From Albula goreensis (lineage: Eukaryota; Chordata; Actinopteri; Albuliformes; Albulidae), in contig CM040744.1 in the NCBI GenBank assembly GCA_022829145.1, positions 6,235,001-6,299,000 on the forward strand: a DNA stretch of 64,000 nt, read 5' to 3'. The position numbers and the translations under genes are program-made. The notes beneath the pieces are model-generated. The model saw only the letters and a program-made list of their open reading frames with translations. It made no database searches and had not been told where the DNA came from. Positions 35,900 through 47,339 of this stretch are shown one piece after another (the first letter of the stretch is position 1; each line of letters opens with the position of its first letter).

Positions 35900-36210
35900 A
35901 AAACCATGGACTCTTCGCCAAAGATTTGGATCAAAGCAGTCTCACCGTAGGATATAATAACCAACAAAGTTCACGGATTGTGCTCTGCGTTATTATATCT
36001 CTGACCCATGAATAAAAATACGCAAGGAACGTGTTTACACTTTTCACACATGAAAATAGCAGTAGCTCCTTCTCTGCCGTTTTTTCTCTGCCACACACCC
36101 TCGATTTTCTCTCTCCTCGCTCCCGCCTCACCCCTAGCTCGCTTCTGATTGGTCCAAATAACAAACTTAAATGAAATTGCATGAAACCCCTTTTTGTTCT
36201 TCCGGTATAA
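35900..36210 (-). repeat. possible LTR/5' leader of the minus-strand gypsy remnant
   Basis: Directly upstream of the gag remnant in minus-strand sense. It contains a CCAAT box (ggaccaatcag on the minus strand near 36147-36157), a purine-rich segment, and an inverted repeat of GATATAATAAC (35950-35960 and 35990-36000) near the gag-proximal end. The placement and promoter-like content fit an LTR plus leader, but I could not define TG...CA ends or find a second LTR. Confidence 0.3.
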
Positions 36211-36214
36211 ATAA

Positions 36215-36720
36215 AGTATTATCACATCATTATGAAGTTAGTATAGAACAAACTAAATATTATTTTAAGTCAATAATACAGTCAATGAACTTAACCATGA
36301 AATCATAATATGCAAAATACATACAAACTAAATATAAAATATTAACACACACAGTTTTTAACCTTTTAATTCTATTAATGCCATTTATGAACTTATTTAT
36401 GTGTGCATCAACTTAACGTCTGAACTTATTTCCCATAGGCTACATGTATGTGGCAAGACTATTTTTTCAGACTCACTCCAGCATCTTGAGGAGTACTGAA
36501 ATTGCGTAGAATTGAACATTTTGTAGAACGCAAGCTTAAGGCAACTCGCCTGTTATGTTTTCCTTTTTCTAAAAGGCCTGTCCAGGGATGTGTGTTTCAT
36601 TCTTAAAAATCTAATAGAACTTAAACAAGGCACTATATTTTTTACCACTTTATTTGCATGATAAAAAAAAGAAATATCACTTTCAAAATTCACACTAGAA
36701 AGCACAGAGAGAGACTGCTG
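36215..36720. other. non-coding, no feature recognised
   Basis: AT-rich sequence with no coding or repeat signal. Confidence 0.5.
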
Positions 36721-36724
36721 TGGG

Positions 36725-37060
36725 GGACGAGGCAAAGCTGCAAATTATTATTCATGAGTATAAATATTCATTAGTAAATTCACTCAGACAGGAATGTGTT
36801 TCAAAACCCTGACTGAGGTCACATCCCCTAAAGATGAAAGATGGATTCCCAGTCTGAAAACAACAATACGCCCAGCTAAAATTTCCATCTTTAAAAATAA
36901 ATTTTACAGACTACTATTTTTTATTTTTATTTTACAATAAGATTAAAATATATTACAAGCTGGTTTTCAGGGACTCGTTTTACCTGCACATTCACTTTGA
37001 CTAATGATGAATAATGAATCCTCCCATTTGCAGCTAGTGGGAAAAGAAAGGACCAAAAAA
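36725..37060. promoter_or_regulatory. candidate conserved non-coding element
   Basis: Rich in POU/homeodomain-type words: AAATTATTATTCATGAG and AAATATTCATTAG near 36740-36775, and TGACTAATGATGAATAATGA near 36998-37017. No coding frame or transposon motif. Texture-based call. Confidence 0.2.
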
Positions 37061-37064
37061 ATCA

Positions 37065-40000
37065 AAAAGCAGCATGAAAAATGACAAGATCAGATGGAAT
37101 AAAATGGATGTTTTTGGCTCAGAACAGAAAATTGGGTGTCAGAGGGACGGTCTAACTCATGGCTGCATCACTTGTCATGACTGCACATTTGATGGATTCG
37201 CAAAATCAGCTGTCTCGATTCGCACAGCATTACCCAGTATCCTGAACCCAAGGCAGTTAGACCCTGGACAGCATAATGAACCAACGGGGAGAGGTTTCTA
37301 AACCACATCTTTTTATGTGTCATCCACAGACAGCAGCGGCAAAAGTAAATGAGAGCTCAAGAGGCATACCATCACACGTCTCTCTTCATTTCACACTGTT
37401 TCAATATCTTTAATGCAGGGAACCTGCGCTCTAGCATTGAAGTTTCTCAGCTGTGAGTGCTGAGATATGCCGTGTGAAGGGAGGCGATGGCGGAGCAGTG
37501 CACTTAGCTGTAAAAGCAGAAGAAAGGGGAAGAAAGGCATGACTCCCTGAGCAAAAAAGAGCTACAAAAGGATGGTTAATTATTATACTTTGTCTATGTA
37601 ACTGAGTTGAGTCTTTTATTCAATAAAAATGGCTGAGCTTGCTTTTCCATCAAAGAAAATGTTTATTTATTGTATTTTTTTCCAACCATGTTTATGTCTG
37701 ATATGAAGCTCTTCAGGGCCTCTGTCTTTTATCTTCTATGACTCTAAAAAAATACCACAAACAACTGCTCAGGATCTTTGAAATCTCTCTCCTCTGTTTC
37801 AAGGTCTGAGTGGCTGTGGGTAGTATTACTGTCAGGCAGTTAGTTATCTGGGCAGGAGTTCCTAATGCAAGTAAAACATCTTTAAAAAGAAAAACATAAA
37901 TGATTTCTTGGCCAAGAGACCACAGCATTCTGACATCGTCGTGTCAAATGAATAATGTAAAGGTGAAATGAAGCATGTGTTTTATTTCAAGTAAAAATGT
38001 CCCATTACACATTTTTTATAAAACTTTCAAGATAAATTGCAACACATGTAAATTTGTTTATGTGGATTTCTGGGTATGGATGTACTTTTGTTAACTGAGC
38101 ATAACTACTTTCCAATTTAATAAGTGATCAAGAGCTGACATAACTTTTGATTCATACAGTTAGGGGATAACTTGAATAAGTTAGAAAAATAATACTTATA
38201 CATTCTGTTTTGTATGGATTTTTCTTCTTGGAATACTTCATTAACTACCAGATAACTTGCACTTTGCTTATTTTTTTGAACCCACAGTTCATAATAAACG
38301 TATGCCCGCAGCCCATATCTAATAAATAACCTCACTCAGTGTCAGAGTTGGCCTGTTATCCATTTTCCATTTGCAGTGCTACAAAATGAGTTACTTCATG
38401 TGAATATTTTATTGTAGCTAATGATTATTATCCATTTCTGTCTGTATATCTCTGTATTGTGGAGGATACAATGTAGCAGAAACACACTGACATATTGACA
38501 CGCCAAGAAACACTTTTTTAAAAAAAATAAGGTGAAGTTTCTCTTTTGTGTTTTTTGATCATTTACACAACACTGCAGCCCTTCCTATCCTCTCTTTTTT
38601 GCATCAAGTACCTCTTAGTTAGACAAATTAAGAGCAATCCATTCTGTCTCTGGGGTGTATGTTAAGTTGATGTTGTTGGCTCTTGCTAGACTCCTTAAAC
38701 CTACGATTGAGAGTTAATGTTTTCCACATGAATTGTGTAATGCATTCAGTGCTAACACTGAGCCTGGTGCTCAAAGTTGTAATAAGATGCAATTTTATAC
38801 AAATGTTATTGGATAACAGTCTTTGTTATGGAGATCAGTTTTTATTGTGGTTTGCATTTCCTTGAGCATCTCTTCGGGAAGAAATGAAAGTAACGGAAAT
38901 CAGTAATAGAAGGAGATTCTGTGATGATGGAAGTTTTTCGCTTTTTTTGCTAAAATCCCATCAACACTCCACATATCGAGCTCATAAATTTAAGCATCTA
39001 ATATCTAATAACTCGGCACGATGTTAATTCACTTCTAACGTATGCTTCATTACCTTCACCTGTATGCTTGATTGATTCATCATGTTTGCTTTAGCTTGAT
39101 ACAAGGTTATTGTTAGTAAGGAGATATCCAGCATCGGTCGACAGTGTGGCCAGAGCTCTTTGTTTTGAGATCTGCTTCACGCCACCATAAGAAGCCATAG
39201 TTGCCATTTATGTTTTGACTGCAGAAGGGGGCGCGCTGCAGCTATGGTTCCCAAAATTTTTATTTTCAAACTTCCTTGAAAATGGCTACCCTGTGGTTGA
39301 AAGCACCCACCTCAATAAAATGACCACTTCAATTTTTAATGCAGTGCCATTTTAATAAACACATAGTGCATCTGAATTATTATCATACAATGGATCTATA
39401 CAAGACATATGGCTTTTTAGTATGATATAAATAATTATTACAATACTAATGACATGTAAATCAGAGAAGAATTATTTCTGAAATGCACATCTAAATAACA
39501 ATAAGGGCCCGATTTATCAAAGTTTAGCATGATAGCAGAAACTGGTGACGCCCACTGTGGGTTCGATAACTAGTGAGGAAGCTAGCGAGCTTGCTTACCT
39601 AGCTGTTAAAGTAGCTAGCAAATTAATTTAAGTATGCTGTGTCAACATTAGCATGCTAGCTAAGCAGCTTTAGTTTATGGAAAAGTAAAGCAGACATATA
39701 GCTAACAAGTAATTGATAAAATTATGAGTTTATTTTAATCATAGCTACACAATCATCTATTGTAGTATTACTTGAGTGAGCTAAACATGACTGGCTAGGT
39801 CCCTTCACTAGCGTGAACTTGGCTGGATAGTAATTAGCGATACACGCTCTACACTGTAGCAATACATACACACAGCATTGTACTTAACCTACACTAACAC
39901 AGAATTATTTAAATCCCGAATACTATCCACAAGAAGACAACAAAGACATTTTTATATTAAATTCAAATTAGATATCAGTATGCCAAAGAAAATTCAGGTT

Positions 40001-40790
40001 TTAATTGATCCAATGCAGTGTGATGTAGAAGGAGACAAAGAATGGTCGAATATCCCACTAAAAACTGTTCAAAACTTGCTGAGTCTATTTTAAAGGCAGC
40101 ACAACTCCTTGTTAGTTCCTAAAGATTCATATAATAAGGTTTTTCCATTATTTTATCTATCCACCATATAATCAGTGCAGATATGTAATTATGAGATGAA
40201 ATAAAACCCCTTGACATTATTTCCAAATGTCTTGCATGCATGACTATGGTAATATTTGCACTTACTTTTACAGTAAAATTGCTACACCAACGCACCCTTG
40301 ACATCAGTCAGGTATTCATATTTTCCATTTCTTTACAGCAGCTTTCTTACAATTCTGATAAAACATTTTTTCATGTGTTCTCATGACTTGGCAGGGCAAC
40401 TACTTTTTCTGTGTCAAGGTAACTCGGCCATAGTATTTAATTTGGCATCTGCTGCGTTAATTAAAAATCCTATTTCAGCCACAGTGAGTAACACATGACA
40501 TGTGAACTGAGAGATAATGGGCATGGCCAGAGGCAATATATACCTGGAAAAGAACTCAAGGTGTGACTAAATCTTTCATGAATTTAATGAACACTTAAAG
40601 TTTCTGGTTCAGGGACCGTGGCCCCTTAAACACAACAACAGAATATAGATTTCTTTGTAAAAATGTGCCAACTTGGAACATTCTAGATACAGTCTGAGGA
40701 GAGCAAAAATAAAATGTAAACCATGTTTTCTCAACTTTACTTTCATAATTTGCATTGATTATTCATTGGGTTTCAAGGTACAAACTTTCT
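37065..40790. other. non-coding, no feature recognised
   Basis: Mostly AT-rich. GCTAGC-type words cluster at 39570-39670. A GGGCCCGATTTATCAAAG word at 39506-39523 resembles ends of some fish MITEs but no partner end was found. Short frames have no recognisable domains. Confidence 0.45.
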
Positions 40791-40794
40791 CCTT

Positions 40795-41060
40795 TTTGAG
40801 TCTCTGAGTAAAATGAGTTCTGTCAAGGCAATTGCTTTTAGCCCCAGTGGAGCTCATTCCCTATAAATTATCCCATTGCGGAACTGTTTACACTGAAGTG
40901 GCAATTAATGCATGATACCCCCTCTCTATCAGCAGAGGATTAAGACATTAATCATAAGTATGCATACCTCATAATCATCCCTCTCACAATGGAAAAAAAT
41001 TATTATACAAAAAGATGAAATTGTGAAATTAACCTTGTACCGAGCAGCAATTTCCTTGAA
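40795..41060. promoter_or_regulatory. candidate conserved non-coding element
   Basis: Contains GGCAATTAATGCATGATA near 40902 and AAGACATTAATCATAAGTATGC near 40943-40964, paired homeodomain-type sites within a block lacking simple repeats. No coding frame. Texture-based. Confidence 0.22.
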
Positions 41061-41639
41061 GGTTATCTAAATTGACACTGTGAGTAATGTTACCCCTCTC
41101 AGGTTCACTTAGACTGGGTATCATTCTTTTAAAAGCAGCACAGACTGATATTTACACCTATAGTCAGTAGGTGGAAGAGGTTATTTGGGATTGTTTGTCT
41201 TCTCTTCTGATTCTGTGTTGATATCGATATGTGACGTGATGGTTCATGCTGACAATGATAGCTTTGACAGGGTGTAAGACGTCTCTCTGTCTCTCTCTCC
41301 CACACAGAGTTTTTGGAAGCTGTTTTAGTGATTGCACAAAGAGGCATTAACTCTAGAAACAAGATGTGAGGTCTCATGCTGGAAGTATAGTAATGGAAGA
41401 GAAAAAGGATAATAATGGCCGAATAAAGTGTGATGGCTGCAATTTTGAGATGTTTGCGCGCTGACACATTTCCTGCAGTTTGGATATGCAGATGGATGGA
41501 AAATGTGTTTTGTTTTGAAAATTCTGTTCTGATGTGTTTCTTTTTGATTATGTCTAAAGGGAGATATTTGGACAGCTAATGTGGATGGATGTGCTGGACC
41601 TCTTTTGAATATAAAACTGGAGGCAGAGATAAGAAAGTC

Positions 41640-42115
41640 ATGCATCTTTCAGGGAGAGTTAGGACCATGTTTTACCATGTCATTTACAGTGAAACTGCCC
41701 ATGCCCGGTGCCTTGGCTGTGTCAGAAAGTGAGCTTGGCGGCTGCCGCCATTTGGGCGAGCTTGTTGTTGCTAATTGGGTGGCACCGGTGTAATGCTGGA
41801 AATGGGGAATCGGCAACATTTGTCAGCAGGCGGCAGGCCAAGTTTATACAATGAGGTAGCAGCGCACATCCCTTTTTGGTTTTTTTTTTTGGGTCGCAGA
41901 GGAGGCCTGGCATTGTGGCACGGGCCGACCTGCTCCCCACCCCTTTATCTTTTCCTTTTTGGTGTATGAGTGTGCGTGTGTTTGTGTGTGTGTGCCCCCG
42001 TATGGACCTACCCCCTCCCTGGTGCAGTGTTCTTCTCCTTAGGTGGCCAACAGGGTCCCATGGTGCTGCGTGGGCGGTCATGGGCTGTAGCTTTTCAGCT
42101 AGTGGATTGTTCAGT
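41640..42115. promoter_or_regulatory. GC-richer candidate regulatory block
   Basis: Noticeably richer in G+C than its flanks, with GGCGGCTGCCGCCATTTG (a GC-rich near-palindrome) near 41739-41756, GCTAATTGGGTGGC near 41771, GGCACCGGTG near 41782, and a T run at 41879-41890. Open frames of 64-119 codons cross it on both strands without known domains, as expected of GC-rich DNA. It could be a CNE, a CpG-type promoter or an old insertion. Confidence 0.22.
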
Positions 42116-42727
42116 TAAAAGACGCAGCTACTGATTTAGGATGGGCATACAAGAGTGTACCCTCCCAAACTGACAAAGGACACTGCTGTGATGTCAGAAG
42201 CTAACATTTACCATCAGGTGTTCCAAACTGGAAATTAAAATATGATGTATGTGAATAAATGAGTTCACATCACCAAATGAGTGCCAGTATTTATTATATA
42301 GTTTCATCATTTTCACCAGTAAACATCTATTTAGTCATACTCCATGTTTTAACACCCTGAATTTATCCTCTCCATGGGGCAAACAGACATCCTATTTTCC
42401 TGGGCCAATTTTGGCCCTTTTTAGGTATCCCAAATTTCTGAAACAAAATTCTTTCAGGTCATCAACTTATCTTTTCAAAAATATCTCACATACATGGCTT
42501 GCTGCATATGGTGTCATTAATGTTGAACGGTGTCCCACATCCTCCTCCTCCTTTTAAAGCGGAGGCAGCATCAGTTAGTTTATGAAATCAAAAATGGGCA
42601 GAAACAGACATTTAGCCAAAATAAAAGTCATAGGCATGGCTGAGTTATACAATATTGCCAGGTTTGTTTCTTCATATTATTGTAGCTTACTCTAAATGCA
42701 CTTTCACGGCTGAATTTCTTTATTCAG

Positions 42728-42973
42728 CAGGAACTGTTGCACCTTTTTCTTGTGCCACTCATTCAAAGTCGGGAGAGGACTGACCTCTCAGATGAATCTG
42801 CTGTGTTCCAGGAACTCTACCGCCTGCTTGTGCGTGATGAGATCGCGGCTTCAGCACTGAGCCGGCACGTCTTGACCGTTGCTTTCAAAACTGGATGGGA
42901 AAAATGGCTTATGTCTTCTGTCGTACTGGTTGGGCTTTCTCTGCCCAGCCCCCTGTGGTTCGTAATTCGGTGA
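42728..42973 (+). other. possible coding exon, unidentified
   Basis: A pyrimidine-containing TTTCTTTATTCAG acceptor-like sequence ends at 42727. From 42728 the frame is open for 82 codons to a stop at 42974: QELLHLFLVPLIQ, then SRERTDLSDESAVFQELYRL, then LVRDEIAASALSRHVL. The composition is amphipathic and helix-like with codon use richer in G/C at third positions than nearby chance frames. I do not recognise the protein, and the best donor-like GT near 42961 or 42971 is weak. It could be a lone exon of a host gene, a retrocopy piece or chance. Confidence 0.2.
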
Positions 42974-43375
42974 TTTTCTTGATATCTGCAAGCTAAAAGC
43001 CTAAAGGTCTGGTTTTGTGTAGAGGAAGGTGACATGCTGCCAGTGTGTGGTCAGGAATTCCAGGAGCCGGCTCTCCCATTGTGTTATTCAGCAGAGGTCA
43101 GTGCTAGCCTGTTGAAGGGAGCTGGACCAGAGGGCAGCAGAATCCCTTTGTTCTCAGCTGATACAGCCATTGATAATATCCTCTGATATGCTTTGATGAT
43201 GACTACCCTGAAAAGATTTGATCTCCTTTATGTGCACATGGAGGGATAGTAAATTATGAGCCTGGCTCAGCAGTGCTCAATACGTGAGTGCAGACAACAT
43301 CCCTGGTGAAGCCGTCTGAATGTCTTGGAGTGGTCAGACACAGTGTGCTTTCATATGGTACTGAGGATCCAAAGC

Positions 43376-43531
43376 CAGGGGCGTGGCACCAAGGGGAAAA
43401 AGGGTCCTAAGAATACAGTGCTCAAGGGTTTGAATGGGCCCACAAAACTCTGGGATTTTTTTGTATAAAGAGTGGAGGGGCCCTCAGAGTCAGCCTGTGT
43501 GCAGGGCCAAGAATTTCTAGCTACGCCCCTG
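43376..43531. mobile_element. hAT-type MITE, 156 bp, with 8-bp target duplication
   Basis: The left end reads CAGGGGCGTGGC and the right end, reverse-complemented, CAGGGGCGTAGC: 11 of 12 terminal bases agree. It is flanked by tccaaagc (43368-43375) and tccatatc (43532-43539), an 8-bp target-site duplication with two mismatches. CAGGGGCG termini plus an 8-bp duplication are the signature of hAT-superfamily non-autonomous elements. The interior is short, non-coding and contains GGGCCC-type words near both ends. Its relation to the hAT transposase remnant at 21.4-22.2 kb cannot be told because that element's termini are not visible. Confidence 0.85.
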
Positions 43532-43539
43532 TCCATATC

Positions 43540-44755
43540 AGACAAAACTTGCACTGTAACGGAGGACCATCCAGTCTGCTTCAGTAGTTGTCTACTGAAT
43601 AGAACACAGACTAACTAACCTGTGAACTTTACCAACCTCTAAATGTCCTGAGATTAGTGATTCTGGCATGGATGCACCAAACAAAGTGCATTTAATGACA
43701 CTGCAAGCATTAAGCAGTCAACCTCTCACACTTTGTAACTTTTTATAGTTCACTGGATGTGCTTCACTTTTTACCTCATTTTCACAGCCACTGAAATCAC
43801 TCTTAAAATGCAAGTTGTTAGACTATGACAAGATACTTTTGGTGTAAATAGAAATGTGTTGCTGATCTGGTTTTAAAGTGGAATTTCAAAACACTTCTGG
43901 AGGTACAATGTGACACATTTCCTCATCTGTGTAAACACAAATGTGTTAGCACATACCTATTATAACTTTATCTCAAAGGCTGAATCAAGGAGGAGAGGAT
44001 AAGACTGAGGCCGAAATAGGTCACCAAAGCCACAAAATAGCGTTCCAAAATATGAAAGATCGGAAAACTTGAGATACATCAGTAACCTGACAAAAACTGA
44101 CTTATTACTTTGCTCACTTCAGTCACTTCATTTTTTTTTTTTTTTTTTTTTCCTGTTTGTGTGGTTTTTAAAATAAATTATTTTTACCCAGTCTATTTTA
44201 ATCAGTTGTTTTGTTTGAGGGGTCAGGTGGGGGTCAAACTCCTCTGCTATGCCTTGTCAGTTTGTCACACTAGAAACGAAAACCAGAGTCAGTGTTCATT
44301 ATTCAAAAGGAATAATGATACCAAGCAAGACAACCTCCATTTTGCCTGGATGCAAACTACCAAAACCTCTCACTTAACCAACACTTACAATAAGTTACAA
44401 TAGATTTAACAAATAATAATTACAATTAAAACTATAAACTATTAAGTAAATCACCAAGTTCAAGATAGGAATGAGCAGACTGGTGGATCAACCTTAGTCA
44501 GAAATATATGAAAGAAATACTTTAAATAGGTTTGCTGGACAACACAAACACAAATAAGGGTCTACACTACAGACCTGGTCCACTACCTTGACAGGTAGTG
44601 ATAAAAGACATTAACAACAAAACAAGAATACAAACAGATGACAGAGTAGATGAATGACTGAAATGAAAGTTACCTGAGCCAATTGTATATCTCACTTGAG
44701 GAATCAAGAAGGAATCACTCACAATAGCAGCCAAACAAAGGAAAAACATCCAAAA
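43540..44755. other. non-coding with a 21-bp poly(T) run
   Basis: AT-rich. An uninterrupted T run lies at 44131-44151. No coding frame of interest. Confidence 0.55.
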
Positions 44756-44758
44756 TGT

Positions 44759-44902
44759 TGCAGGAGAAAATTGAGTGATGGCGGAAAAAACTGAGCGTTA
44801 AGCAAAAAAAATTGACCTTGCTGAGAGCAAAAACTGAGCTTTGGGGTAACGCAGAAAAAAAGCTGAGCTGCGAGACTAAAGCAGGAAAAAACCCAAGCAA
44901 TG
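44759..44902. repeat. degenerate minisatellite, about six units
   Basis: A motif of the form GC-(A)GAAAAAA-CTGAGC recurs with start points of its TTGAG/CTGAG/TTGAC core at 44771, 44791, 44812, 44834 and 44863, and a last decayed unit (CCCAAG) near 44891, a spacing of 20-29 bp. The minus strand therefore encodes a repetitive QFF/LFF-type peptide, which is an artefact. It looks like an old tandem duplication that has drifted. Confidence 0.6.
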
Positions 44903-44904
44903 AG

Positions 44905-46725
44905 TTCTGTTCCAGGCCCGACTTAAGAAGGGTCTCTCCCCCTCCCTGGTCCATGCAGAATGAATTACCTGGTGGAGGAGTACCTGAAAATTTACTCACT
45001 TTTGGGGGCACAGTAAGGCTTACCAAGAAACAAAGAGGGTGGTACCATGCCCAATTCCACTTTAATCTGGTACTTCAAATGCAGATCCTTGTTAACCATC
45101 AATAATGTGGTGTTTTAGGTATTTGATTGGGAGCTTGAGAGAATGGCTGTTTAACTTTAAGTAGGTGCGTGACCCTGTGCTCACTGAACTAAAGGCATTT
45201 ATGATTGTGAGCCATTTCTCATTCCCAGACTCTGTTACCTTATCTTATCTGCCCTCAGTCTGGCTGTAAGCTGGGCAGATGACCATAAAGGACATAGCCA
45301 TAACATCCAGGTTGCTCTGCCGACAGTATTTTCATTTACCTCTGTTATGCAACGTTGAACAATTAAAAATGTGTCATTCGTTTGGCTGTGATAAACAAGT
45401 GAGAATGTTTTCGCATGACCTGCATAGGAAATAAGCCTTCAGGTCAAAAGATAATTTAGTGTATAATTTTTCTGTAAGTAAACAAGAAACACAGGTCAGT
45501 TTGACTGAAACACAACATGAGGGTTAACCACAGACGGAAGTCTCCAGACATTTGGGTTAAACAGCCTCTGTTTTCCCTCTACATATTCATTCAGGCTGCA
45601 GTATCCTGTTAAAGATTAATGAATCTCCAACACAGAGACAAAACCTGACTAATGTCTCAGCTCATGTGTTTCATAATACGATTATACTACTTTTCTACAG
45701 TGAGTGTTATTTATTCAGTTTTGTAGACAACAAAACAGATTATATTGTGATCACTAATGTTACATAAATCTAACGGATACAAAATGGCTGATGTCAGTTT
45801 GGTAATTTCCAACAATGAGAGAGAGATCAGAGAAAAAGACAGATATAATTATTCCTAATAAAAATTTAATATACATTTTGCACATGGGAACGGTTATTGT
45901 GCTGCACATCAATTTCATGACATTTTCCCATCGTATTTCTAAATAAGTTCACTCTAGCTGTTTGCAATCCAAATGAAAGAAGAATATGATTCATTATATA
46001 ATTTTACATTTTAGGAATAAAAAGTTCCAGAGGAGATAACAACCAAATACATTGCGTAAGAGATATTCAGTCTTTGAATATTCAGATATTCAGGTCTTTG
46101 AAGAATTTTTACATTTCTGATAAAATTAAAGTAATTTAATCAGTCCACATTTTAAAAACTGTAGAGAGTGTTCCTGTTTCAATAAACACTGTGAATCCCT
46201 CGAGAACATGAGTGAATCACTTACCTAAAAATAAGGAATTTTATCAACCACTAATTTTTGCACCCAGTCTTGAAAAATGAAAAAAAAAAACATTTTCAGG
46301 CTCTGTGGTGAGGTCATGACAGAAACATCTGCCAGCGTTTAAGCAGAAATATGACAGATGTCTTTCGGATAACTACGTTTTCTGAGAGGTCTCAAAAGGA
46401 GGAGGCCATTTGGCACTATGCATTGTGGGACTGACTTTGTAACGTGTTCTGTATTTGTTATCAGCTTTTTGGACTCAGAAGAAGACACACCATGATATCG
46501 TATACCTGTGGAGATGTCAAAACCTTTGTTTTGTATACTCAGAGAGAACTTGGAAGAGACGGCACTTCTGGTATGTTACCCGGTTGGATCGTAAGCGTCT
46601 GTGTTTGCTCCAGATGCTGGGTGGAGAAAGCTGAAGCAAATACCAGCCAGACCACTACATACTAGGCCTGCTGACCGGGTGAATTAGGGAAGGACATAAT
46701 TACCAACAAGAAGAAAAATAATCAC
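44905..46725. other. non-coding, no feature recognised
   Basis: AT-rich; A run near 46278-46290. No coding match. Confidence 0.5.
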
Positions 46726-46729
46726 CTGC

Positions 46730-47335
46730 CATTACAAACCCTATAATTCAGCATAGTTTCGACAGCGTTTTAGGCCGGACTGGTAAGGCTTGGCATCGGA
46801 CATTTACATAAGGACTAGCCGGAGACACAGCTCAGACGTGGGGCTGTGGGCTGAGCGGACTGGCCACACCCTAGTACAGGGCCACCCAGCTGAGAACGAA
46901 GCTTCCTATCTGTGGATTTCTGTTTCCATGGAATGAAGGAAGGCAGAGAGACCATAAACACTGCGCAAATGACATATCAATTATGAGGTTACGGAGTTAC
47001 TGTTGACCTTAAAATGTGAAACCAAGCCGGCAGTGCCCATTCTTGCACAAATAGCTTCCACGGGTTGCGGATATTAGTAAAAGATAGCGGTTTTCGTGAA
47101 TGCAGATGTGCGAGAGTCCCGGGCGATGTTAACAGCTTCTTGCTTCTTTATTTCATGTATGAAGGGAATTAGCCTAATATCTGGAAACAATCAACGGCTG
47201 CGGTTTTCATGGATTGACTGTGAGCCGGGACCTCGCGCATGTGTTCAAGCAAGCAGCAGCCCTCATATTAACCCAGCCTGATGCAGTCAAGGACTCCTGT
47301 AGCCATGCTTACTAAAGCAGGAAGGAATTACTGTC
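46730..47335. promoter_or_regulatory. candidate conserved non-coding element cluster
   Basis: Balanced composition with CG-containing words (GTTTCGACAGCG, GGCATCGGACATTTAC, GATAGCGGTTTTCG) and homeodomain/T-box-like words (GGGAATTAGCCTAATATC near 47164-47181). There is no simple repeat, transposon motif or domain-bearing frame. Distinct from AT-rich flanks. Texture-based. Confidence 0.25.
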
Positions 47336-47339
47336 TGCT

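Noticed and set aside
39506..39523. GGGCCCGATTTATCAAAG, resembling one end of known fish MITEs
   Set aside because: A reverse-complement partner was not found within several kilobases.
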